DNA of 64,000 nucleotides, taken from NCBI GenBank assembly GCA_035236585.1, contig CP141139.1:39069217-39133216 (forward strand), given 5' to 3'. The translations under genes were made by a program, and so were the position numbers. Source of the stretch: Warburgia ugandensis (Eukaryota > Streptophyta > Magnoliopsida > Canellales > Canellaceae). Of this stretch, positions 36,701 through 48,700 are shown in pieces. The notes below the pieces were generated by a model, which ran no database searches, was not told where the DNA came from, and saw only the letters and a program-made list of their open reading frames with translations. Positions within the stretch are counted from its first letter, which is position 1; every line of letters starts with the position of its first letter.

Positions 36701-39700
36701 GAAAAAACAAAAAGCAAGTAAAGTGAACGATGTAGGTTAAGAACGAACGGTAACATTTGAAGAGAATTGTGTGAGTCATGCAAAGGTTAGATCTGTTCTA
36801 TTTCTATAGGAAGTACCAAGATTCTGCTAGCCAGAGTCCCACTTCAATCCAGGAGCTCATGTATGTTTCTAGTGAGACATAAACATCCATTTCATAGTAT
36901 AAGAAGTTACAGCTAACAATATGAGGAATGAGCTGAATTTCTCTAGCCCTTCATTTCAAACTTATTTATCAATTAAATGACAATGTCATATAGTAAGGGG
37001 AAAACAGCAACAAAGGATTTTTTTACATTCAATTAATTAACACTTACTAGCATCTCATACACTGTTAAAGCCTAAGGCTCAAAAGTCAGCAAAACATTAT
37101 ACTCGAAAAAGATCTCATGGCAGCATTGCAATAGTAGATAAAGATACAATATCTATTTGTGAACATCTTTGCTAGAGAATACCCCATTGTACCTAGTAGG
37201 GCATAAGCATTCATGAGGTTGAAATATAGTTACAGAATCACAGATCATGATGAAGCATTACACAATTGATGGAGAATGAAAAATCATGACAAACATAGAT
37301 TTGTAAGACATTGGTTATTGTCATGTGTGTGTATGTACATGTCAGTATAATCGAATTTTTGAGAGATTAAAAAACTGCATTATCCTTGTTACAGGTACAT
37401 CCCTTTTATACGAACTTTACAACATCTAATTTATGGTAACCTGGCAATCACATACCATATATATTTATCCCAAATGTGGCTTCTAGATTCAGACTTATTC
37501 AAGAGTATCTTCTAAATTCTAAGATCCTAAATCTAGCATATAATATTCCAAATATAGACAGAGGATCTGTGGATCCTAATATCCAAAATTAGCTTTCACT
37601 TTTCAATTTAGTATTCCAAATATAGACCAAGGATCTGCGGATCCTCAGATACAAAGTTAGCTTTCAGCTTTCAAATTTAGCATTCCAAATATAGACCAAA
37701 GATCTACAGATCCTCATATCCAAAATTAGCTTCCAGCTTTCCAATTCTCCCTCTCAAGTTGGTGAGTAGATATTAATCATTCCCAACTTGCCAACAATGT
37801 TTTCAAATGCCCAACTATCCAATCCTTTGGTGAGGATATCAACTAGTTGCTTTTTTGTTGGAATATAAGGGGTGCAAATTTCTCCTGACTAAATCTTCTC
37901 TTTGCTAAAATGTCGGTCCACCTCTATCTGTTTAGTTCGATCATGCTGAACTAGATTGTAGGCTATTGCAATTGCAGCCTTGTTGTCGCAGAACAACTTC
38001 ATTGGCTCTTGTTCTTTAATCTTCAAATCTCAAAGTATAATTTCTATCCAGAGAAGTTCATATACTCCAACTTCTATTGATCTGAATTCAGCCTCTACAC
38101 TCGTCCTAGACACTACCTTGTGTTCATGCTTTTCCAAGAGACTAAGTTCCCTCCAAGAAAGGCACAATATCCCCCTGTTGACCTTCTACTCCTGATAGAT
38201 CTTGCCAATCAGAGTCAATGTACATCATAACTTTCAGCTTATAATGTTTTTGAGTAGAGTATAACTTTTTCAGGACAAGATTTTAAATACTTCAAAATAT
38301 GATACACTGCCTCAAAATGCTCATTTCCTAGATTATGCATAAACTGACTCACCAAGCTCACTGAAAAAGCTATATCAGGTCTAGTGTGTGACAAGCATAT
38401 CAACTTTCGCACTAACCTTGGATACCTTCCTTTGTCACTCACTTCATCCTCCTGGCACACACCCAGTTTCTTATTGACTTCAATTGGAGTACTCGTTGGT
38501 CTGCCCCCTGAAAGGCTTGTCTCTTCCAATAGATCCAAAACATATTTTCTTTGGGAGATGAAGATGCTATGCTTGGACCTGGCTACTTCAATTCCCAGAA
38601 AATACTTCAATATTCCCAAATCTTTAATCTGAAATTCCTGCGCCATTCTTTCTTTCAGAAAAGCCATATTAGAGTGATCATCTCCTGTAACTATGACATT
38701 GTCAACATATACAATTAATATGACAACTTTCGCATCTTCACCATGCTTAATGAACAGGGTATGTCCCCTTGACTTTGGTAATAGCCAATTTTTAACATGA
38801 ACCTGGTGAATGTGAATCACCAAAGCAAGCTCTAGGGAACTGTTTTAATCTGTAAAGTGCCTTAGCCAGCCTACATACCTGATGTTTATTCTCCTCTCAT
38901 CACAATCCATGGGGAATATCCAAGTACACCTCTTCTTCCAATTCTCCATGTAAGAATGCATTTTTGACATCATATTGATATAGCCGCCAATCAAGATTAC
39001 CCACCAAGGAGAGTAAAATTCTAACCGTGTTTAATTTGGCAACTGGTGCAAATGTCTCAAAGTAGTCAATATCTTGAGTTTGAGTGTACCCTTTTGCCAC
39101 TAATCTTGCCTTATACCTCTCAATTGTCCCATCAGCCTTATACTCACAGAAAACACCCGTTTACAGCTCACGCCCTCTTCCCTTTTGGTAGCTTTGTGAT
39201 CTTCCAGGTCTTATTCTTCTCCAAGACTTTTAGCTCTTCTTGAACAGTCTGGTTCCATTTTTGCGGTGCTAATGCCTCAAAGGTATCCTTGGGAATAGCT
39301 ACATCTGCCAATCTTGAGGAGAAAGCCCTCAGGTGAGGCATTAGTCTATAATAAGACACAAAGTTTGACAATGGATGCTTAGTACAACCTCTTACTCCCT
39401 TTCTCAAGGCAACAGGAAGATATAAATCAGATTGTGTCTCAATTTCAGACTGAATTACCTCAAGATGTTGCATCTCGAGTGAATTAGAGTGGTCTTGTGA
39501 AGTCTTTGCAGGATCCAGCATGGGTTCTGTAGTAACAGGTAGTTCTCTGTGGCTAGAGGTGTACTGTAAGGACTGCTCTGTTCTGCCAACTTGAACTGGT
39601 GCAGTGTCTATTTCTGGAGGACTTGAAAATTCTCAGCTATATGGGGGGCTTGGATGGTCAGCAAAAACAATTGATCAAGAAGTTGGTTCGTAATCTCCCC

Positions 39701-42700
39701 TTAAAGGCTGGTTCTGGTGTAAGGTTTGGTCTATAGGTTGTTTTGTAGAACTGATGACCTGACAGGGCTGCAGCTGCTGTGTGGGATGATAGTTTTTGGC
39801 TGAAACTCGAGACAGGCAGCTGGTGAGCAGGAATGTCCGGTTGCGGCAGCAACATATGGTCGGCACCTTTGACTGGATTATTCTCCCCCTGATGACCAGA
39901 TGATGCAAAGAATGGAGTATTCTCATGAAAAGACACATACCAAGAGATATAAACTCTTTTATTAGAGGGAGACTAACATTCATAGCTTTTGTGAACTAGG
40001 GAGTAACCGAGAAACAAGCATTTGATGGCCTGAGGGTTGAGTTTACCTCTATTGATAGAATGATTATGTACAAAACAAACACAACCAAATATTTTGAAAG
40101 GTAAGTCAACGGAAAACTTGACAGAAGTAAAGAACTTACTTAGGGTAGCACGAGGGGGTAGAGAACCTATGACACGACTTGGGAGATGGTTAGGTAAATG
40201 TGCTGTAGTAAGGACACCATCATCCCAATATTGAGAGGGCACATTATTGGTAAATAATAGGCTGCAAGTCATCTCCAAAATTTGTCTATTTTTTCTTTCA
40301 GCTAACCTATTTTTTGGAGGGGTGTAGGCAAAAGACATACAGTGTAATATTCCTCTGTCAGCCATGAATTTTTTCATAGCAAATCCGGTGTATTCTCCTC
40401 CTTGATCACTTTGGAGGATTCAAATTTTGGTGTTGAATAGTTTCTCAATCATATTCACAAATGTGATGAATGTTTTAGGGACCTCAGATTTATCTTTGAG
40501 TAGATACACCCAAGTGTCTTGTGCTTTCATCAAAAAAGGTGGCAAACCATTGAAATCCAAAACAGGAAGTGACTTTACATGGACCCCAAACATCAGAATG
40601 TAAGATAGACAAAGGAATAGATGTTTTATTTGAACTTGAATGATAGGATACATGTTGATGTTTAGCCAACTCACACATCTCGCAAATAAACTCTGAGTTC
40701 CTAACATTTCTCGTTAAATTAGGAAACAAATGACATAGAATCTGAAAGGAGGGATGACCTAGTCATCTGTGCCACAACCAAACTTCTGCCTCTTGTTTTA
40801 TTTGTGTGCTGTGGAAACCAAACATAGGCTTATCTCTTAGTGCTTCGGGTTGGATGATGTAAAGTCCCTTAGATTCCTTAGCAAGATCACTCTTCTTCAT
40901 TGAGATTGGAAACTGAAGAAAACAATCATCAGCAAAAAAGCACACCAATTTATTAGTATCCATAGCAAGTTGATGAATGGAGATCAGATTGACAGATACT
41001 TTTGGAACATGTAAAACAGAATGCATATGCAAATCTGGAGTAATCCTTATAGTTCCTTTTCCTGCCACAGTTGCAAGACCACCATCAGCAATTTCCACTT
41101 TCCGGTTTCCAGGACATGGAATATAAGAATTAAAGTGTTTACCATCACCAGTCTTATGTTCTAAGGCTCCCGAGTCTAAAATCCAGAATTGTGTTTTAGA
41201 AACAGTGGCTAATGCTAAAATATAGTTACCAGAATAGGTGGCCTTAGCTCCTGCCTGTTCTTCCCTCTTGATTTTTCTGAGTTCAGCAATTTGCTTAGTA
41301 CTGAACACAGCTTTATTGACCTCGGTTGCCTAATTGCTAGCAGTGATAACCACATGAGCTGCTCCTGATTTTCTGTCCTTGGTCTTTGAATTCCTCTCAT
41401 GAAGAACCCAATAGGTGGTTATGTTGTGTTGTGATTTGTTGCAGTGATCACACCAAAGGTCATCCTTAGGCTCCTTTCCTCTACCTTTATTGCCTTTCTT
41501 CCAATCTCTCTTAGCTTCCACTGAGTCGCGTTTGGCTGCCATAGCCACCTCGTTTGCTTCTCCTCCAACTGCTGCTCTCCTTCTACTTTCTTCATGGCGG
41601 ACTATGGCAAAGGCTTCACTGAGTAAGGAAAAAGAGACTTCCCAATTGCCATTGAGCAAACAGCGTCAAGCTCAGCCTGTGGGCCTGCTATGTATGTCCT
41701 TGCCTTTTCAAGCATCTTAGTCACGGCTGGTGGAATTTGAACCGGAGCAAGCTCCAAGCTTTGATAGTAGTCCAATTCCAACCACAGTCCATTAAGGTGA
41801 CTATAATAGGAACTTACATCTAAGTCACCTTGCTTTGCATCTCAGATCTAATTTTCAATGTCGTGCATCTGACCATCATCACCCACTTTGGAGTAAGCCT
41901 CCGTCACTGCTGTCTCACTTGCACATTCCATGAAGAAGTACTTCTTCCCCATGCTTGGTTGCGTGGTGTTAGGAAGCCATGACATCACCAAAGCATTTTC
42001 TTCTTCCCATTTTTCTATGGCCGCATCATCTCCTTCACGCTGTTTCTTTGAACCATCAAGAAACCCTTACTTTCCTTTTCCTCTAGTGGCAAGTTTCACA
42101 GTTGTGCCTAACTAACATAGTTATTGGGACATAGTTCTTCAAATACCATAGGGAGATTTGAGGAATCATTGGTTTGGGTTGAGTTGTGAGCGACAATTTC
42201 TGAAGTATTCTGTGTCGACTATTGGTAAGGGACTACAGGTAGATTGGTCCTGTGTTAGGGTTTTTTCAGGTAGGGTTGAGGGAAGATAGGTGCAGGATTT
42301 CTACTCTCACACCAAATTGAATTTTGAAGAGATTAAAGAACCATATTATATTTGGTACAGGTACATCCCTTTTATACAAGCTTTACAACTAATTTTTGGT
42401 AACCAAGCTATCACATACCATATATATTTATCCCAAAACTGGCTTCTAGATTCAGACTATATTTAAGAGCAACTTCTATATTTTAAGATCCTAAATCTAG
42501 TGCATAAGATTCCAAATGTAGACCGAGGATCTGTAGATCCGATATGCAAAATTAGCTTTCATCTTTGCAATTTAGTATTCCAAATATAGACCAAGGATCT
42601 ACAGATCCTCATATCCAAAATTAGCTTCAGCTTTCCAATTTAGTATTCCAAATATAAACCAAGGATCTACATATCCTCATATCCAAAATTAGCTTCCAGC

Positions 42701-45700
42701 TTTCCAATTAGTGTATGGTGTAGGTCGGTATGTGTGTGTGTGTGTGTAGGTCAAGGAATCATACATGTCTTTAAAAGTAGTACGATTAAAATAAAAAATA
42801 AAAAAAATTTGATCCACTACAATCCTTAATGCAAAATGTGTTATGTGTGTACGTGTAGTTCAAGGAATCATACATGTCCTTAAAAGTAGCAAGAAAAAAA
42901 AGAAAAAGAAAGATCCACTGCAATCCTTAAGATACAAAATGTGTTACATTTCACTTACTATCCTTGAGTTTGTGCCTCATATCTGGTACACACAGCAAAC
43001 ATTTTCATGATCAGACCATTCATTCAAGGAGCCACATCATTGGCAGATCTTAGCCTAAAAGTCAGACAATGGCTACGAATCCTAAAGTCCAATTAGATTA
43101 TAGTAAATGGGAGTGAAAAAACTTCGATCAGTTCTTCATATTGAATGTGTAAAATCTGTCACTCCAACAGGTTACAACCATAATAACAGCAAGCTTTTTA
43201 GGATATGACTATCTCAGATGAGCAACTCAACCGCTGCCTGTCCCAAGCCTAGATAAAAAGGAGGGTTTTGCATCAGGTGCTAGCCTACAAGTAAAACATT
43301 TTGAAGAAGTTGAAGATGATTTCGTTATTTTCTCCTTTTACTTACAAATGAATATACATAGATATATTTATTTGTGAGTAAGAAGAGAAAATAATGAAAA
43401 TCATCTTCAACTTCTTCACTTATGGCAAACCTACTATGACATTAATCGATCATTGACATTCCCTCAAGCTTGGGCGGTCCCCATAAGCGATGCACTACAT
43501 TGGATCCCAGGTGCAATTGAAATTGGCAAGGGATGCTAGGGACTTCCCTCATAAGTGATGCACTAGAACCCAGGTGCAATAGAAAGTAGGCATGGGTTCA
43601 TGTGATGGGGGTCGAGAAGTGCGTGGGTAAATAACTTAGCTCAGGAGAATAAGATTTGTATCGCCATAAGGTATATAGGGACATTGACAAGTAAGAGTCT
43701 AAAGTTAGTAGATAGAATGAAAGCAAGAGAATCAACATCGCTTGTTTCCAAGAAACCAGGTGGAATGAGGCTAAAACTAGAGAAATCGATGGGTATAAGC
43801 TCTGATAGATAGAAAAGGACAATAATAGAAATGACGTGGGTATAGTGGTGGATAAATAATTAAAGGATAAAGTTGTAAATATTAAAAGAACTAGTGATAG
43901 AATTATAAATAACAAAACTTGTTCTAGGAGAGAAGATCATAAATGTTATAAGTGCATATGCACCACAAGGTTAGAAGAGAGACACTTATGGGAAGATATT
44001 GAGGGAGTCATACAAGAAATTCCCAACACAAAGGGGATACTTATAGAAGCAGGCTTAAATGGTCATGTAGGAAAAGAAAACGAAGGATATTCTAGGACAT
44101 ATAAAGGGTATGGTATCGGAAAATGAAATGAGATGGGGAAAGTTATCCTTGATTTTGCTTTGGCTGCTTTGGCATATAACCTATCCCTGGCAAACATATA
44201 TTTTAAGAAGAGAGATAAACACTTAATAACCTCTAAAAGTGGACTCATTAAAAGCCAAAAAGACTTTTCATACTTAGGAATTAAAATACCGAAAGATCAA
44301 TGTGTAAGGAATGTAAGGTGATACTCAGTGCGAGTTTAACCTCACAATATAGTTAATGGTTATGCATATCTACATTAAAAGATAGAATAAAGGAAAAGAA
44401 CTTAATAGGTGTCCAAAGACGAAGAGGTGAACTTAAAAGGAGAGAGAGCAAGATCGCTCACAAATAAGTTGATGGTAGAAGGAAATTGGAACAATAGAAG
44501 AAAAGTAAACGCCATGTGGATTAATATGACTAAGTCCATTAAGAAAGTGGAAAAAGATATCCTAAGAGTATCTAAAGGCAAAAGGCAATTAGTAAAAGAA
44601 ACTTGGTGGTAGGGTGAAAAAGTGCAAAAGTTATTAAAGAAACACGAGTATTTTTTAAAGCATAGTAAAGGACTAGAAGTAAATAAAACTTTGAGTAATA
44701 TAAGAATGCTGAAAAAGTTGTTAAGAGAATAATAAGTGAGGCTATACTCAAGGCATATGATGATCTCTATAATAAATTAAGATCAAGAGTAGGTGAGAAA
44801 GATGTTTTAAACTTGCAAAAATAGGAGAACAGAAGGGTATGGACTTAGACCATGTTAAGTGTATTAGAAGTTATAACTAAAGGGTACTAGTCAAAGATGA
44901 CGAGATCAAAAAAAGGTGGGAAAGTTACTTGCAAAAATTGTTAATAAAAATTGCTCTGAAAATAGAGGGATTGAAAGTACTGTAAACCCTAATAACATTA
45001 GACATTATAGATATGACCATAGGATTAGAATACCTAAAGTGAAAGATGCCTTGAAAAAGATGAAATCAGGAAAGGCTCTAGGGCCTAATGGTATGTTAAT
45101 AAAGGTTTGGAAGCATATGAGAGATACTGGTGTAGTTTAGTTGGCTAAGTTGTTTAACAAGATTTTAAAATCAAAGAAAATGCCAGATGAATAGAGGAAG
45201 AATTGTGCCAATTTATAAGAATAAAGGAGACACACAGGCTGCCCTAATTATCAAAGGATCAAACTGATGAGCACACTGAAACTTTTTGAAAGAGTGATTG
45301 AGAAGAGGTTACGACATGAGATGAGTGCATCAGAGAACCAGTTTGGTTTCATGCCTATGAGGTCTACCATGAAAGCTATTTGCCTGCTTAAAAAATTGAT
45401 AAAGAAATATATGGAGAGCAAGAAAGGCCTTCATATGGTCTTTATTGAGTTAAAAAAAAGCTTATGATATGGTCCATAAAGAGTTAATATGGTAGGTATT
45501 GGGCGAGAAAGGGGTTTCACAGGAGTATATAGACATAATTAAAGATATGTACCAAGGAGAGGTAACAAACGTTAGGACCACTAGCGAAGAGACTGGTGAT
45601 TTTCCTATCACTATAGGTTTGCACCAAGGATTGTCATTGAGGCCATACCTTTACATGTTGGTTATGGATGAGTTAAAAAAACATTTGCCCGACGAGATTC

Positions 45701-48700
45701 CATGGTGCATGTTATTTGTAAATGATATAAGTTTAATTGATGAGACAAGGGAGGGGGTAAACATAAAGCTAGAGTTATGGAGAGATGCATTAGAATCTAC
45801 AGTATTTAAAATCAGCCAAACTAAGACAGAGTGTATGGAATGCAATTTTAGCAAGGAGATGAGGGGGAGTAGGGTACTAGTAAAGATTGATTACCATGAA
45901 GTCCCCCTAAAAGACTACCTTCGGTACTTTAGGATCGATGATTCACAAGAGTGGAGAAATTGAAAGGGGGGTTACCCAGAGAATCCAAGCAGATTAGAAC
46001 AAATGGGGATACAATTAATTGTCTTTGTGAATATATCGGACTTGATGTTACTTGTTAAATTGAAATGCCATAATTGCAACACAATATAAGTTACACTAGT
46101 GTCAGAGTCTCATGGCTGCTAACCCTACAATATACAAATCAAATGCCTATTTCTCAATATGTAGATCAATCATAAGTTCATAACAAAGTACCTGAAAGAA
46201 GGCTTTGCTTTCCTCAATCTCTTCAAGGACTACATCTGTTTTTCTTTCTATTACTTTGTACTTTTCAGTCTCTATTGCTCGAATATTGATTGCATGAGAA
46301 GGACTTTTCTGATTAGAGAAGAAAAATGTCAAACTAAACTTGCGTAGTACGAATTTTACAAAATTATATACATAAATGTAAGGTGATACTTGGTGAGAAA
46401 CTAACCTCACAACATAGATTAGTGGTTATGAATATCTACATTAAAGTGTGGAAGAAAGGAAATGAACTTAATAGGTGTCCAAAAACTAAGTGGTGGAACT
46501 TAAAAGAAGAGTAAATATCATCATTTACAAACAAGTTGATAGTAGAAGGAAAGTGAAACAATGAAACATAAATGGCAAAGGATGTCCTAAAAGTATCTAA
46601 AGGTAAAAGGCAACCAACAAAGGAAACTTAGTGGTGGAGCGAAAAAGTGCAAAAAATTATTAAAGAGAAACACCTATTCTAAAGAATGGAAAAAGACTAA
46701 AAATAATAAAAACTTTGAGCAATATAAGAATGCTAAAAAGGTTACTAAAAGATTAGTGAAGCTAAACTCAAGGCATATGGTGATCTCAATAATATATTAG
46801 GTACAAGAGAAGGTAAGAAATATGTGTTTAAACTGGCAAAAGGAAGAGAGAGAAAGAGTAAGGACTTGGACCACATAAAATGTATTAGAAGTGATGACCA
46901 AACGGTACTAGTCAAAGATGACGAGATCAAACAAAGATAGGAAAGTTACTTTCAAAAATTGCTAAATGACAATTATCCTAAGAATATAGGGACTGAAAGT
47001 ATTGTAAACCCAAAAAAATGTTGGCATTATAGATATGACCATGAGATTAGAATACCTAAAGGGAAAGAGGCATTGAAAAAGATGAAATTAGGAAAGGCAC
47101 TGGGGCATGATGGTATACCAATAGAGGTTTGGAAGTATATGGGAGATTCTGGGGTACTTTGGTTTACAATATTGTTTAATAAGATCATGAAATCAAAGAA
47201 AATGTTGGATGAATGGAGGAAGAGCTCTATTGTACCAATTTACAAGAATAAAACTTATGAGTCATACCATGAAACTTTTTGCAAGAGTGAAGGAGAAGAA
47301 GCTACGCCATGAGACAAGTGTACTGGAGAACCAGTTTGGTTTCATGCCTAGGAGGTCTACCATGGAAGCTATCTTCCTAATTAGACAACTGATAGAGAAA
47401 TATAGGGAGATGAGGAAGGACCTCAACATGGTCTTTATTGACTTAGAAAAGGCTTATGATAGGATTCCTAGAGAGTTAACATAGTGGGTGTTGGACGAAA
47501 AAGGGCTTTCACAATGGTATATAGACATAATTAAGGATATGCATGAGGGAACAGTAACAAATGTTAGGACCACTAGCAGAGAAACTGGTCATTTTCCTAT
47601 CACTATAGGATTGATCCCATACCTTTTCACATTGGTTATTGATGAGTTAACAAAACATCTGTACAAGGAGATTCCATCATGCATGTTATTTGCAAATGAT
47701 ATAGTTTTGACTAATGAGACAAGGGAGGGCATTAACAAAAAGTTAGGGTTATTGAAAGACACATTAGAACCTAAAGTATTTGAAATTAGTTGAACTGAGA
47801 CAGAATATATGGTATGCAATTTTAGCAAGGAGCAGTAGTGGAGCACCAGTAAAAATTGATAACCAAGAAGTCCCCCTAAGAGAACACTTATGATACTTGG
47901 GATTGATAATTCATGAGTGGAGAAATTGAGAGGGAGGTTATCCAGAGAATTCAAGTGGGTTGGAACAAATAGAGATGCGCCTTTGGAGTTGTGTGATCAG
48001 AGGGTGTCATTCAAATTGAAAGGAAAATTCTATAGGATGGTTGTAAGGCCGGCCATGCTCTATAGATCAGAGTGTTGGGCAGTTAAGGGACAACATGTAC
48101 ATAGAATGAGTGTCACCGAAATGCAAATGTTGAAATGGATGAGAGGCAAGACAAGAAAAGATAGAATTAGAAATAAAAACATTAGAGAAAAATTAGGCGT
48201 AGCACCAATAGGTAACAAGATGAGGGATATTAGACTTAGATGGTTTGGACATGTTCAACATAGACAAAAAAAGGGCACCGGTTAGAAGGAGTGAGGAGTT
48301 ATCCAGAGAATCCAAGTGGGTTGGAACAAATAGAGATGCTCCTCTGGAGTTGTGTGATCAGAGGGTGTCATTCAAATTGAAAGGAAAATTCTATAGGATG
48401 GCTGTAAGACCGGCCATGATCTATGGATCAGAGTGTTGGGCAGTTAAGGGACAACATATACATAGAATGAGTGTCACCGAAATGCAAATGTTGAAATGGA
48501 TGAGAGGCAAGACAAGAAAAGATAGAATTAGAAATAAAAACATTAGAGAAAAATTTGGTGTAGCACCAATAGGTAACAAGATGAGGGATATTAGACTTAG
48601 ATGGTTTGGACATGTCCAACATAGACAAAAAAAGGGCACCGGTAACGTTCTAAAAGGGCAAGGGGAAGGCCCCAAAAGAACGTGGATAGAAGTGGTGAGA

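Larger units (their letters stand above)
37351..42707 (-). mobile_element. Ty1/copia retrotransposon, complete but decayed, in an HRQ1 intron
   Basis: About 5.36 kb on the minus strand, the same direction as the host gene. 5' LTR about 42,313-42,707, then a TTTGGTGTGAGAG segment (a decayed tRNA-Met primer site is likely), gag, protease, integrase, reverse transcriptase, RNase H, a purine tract (GAGAGGGAGAA, 37,745-37,755) and 3' LTR about 37,351-37,744. The domain order (integrase before reverse transcriptase) marks it as copia. Frameshifts and stops occur in all domains. The two LTRs differ at many positions by eye, so the insertion is old. Exact ends are uncertain by a few bases; an AGTAT/AGTGT pair outside the LTRs may be the decayed target duplication. 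Confidence 0.85.
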
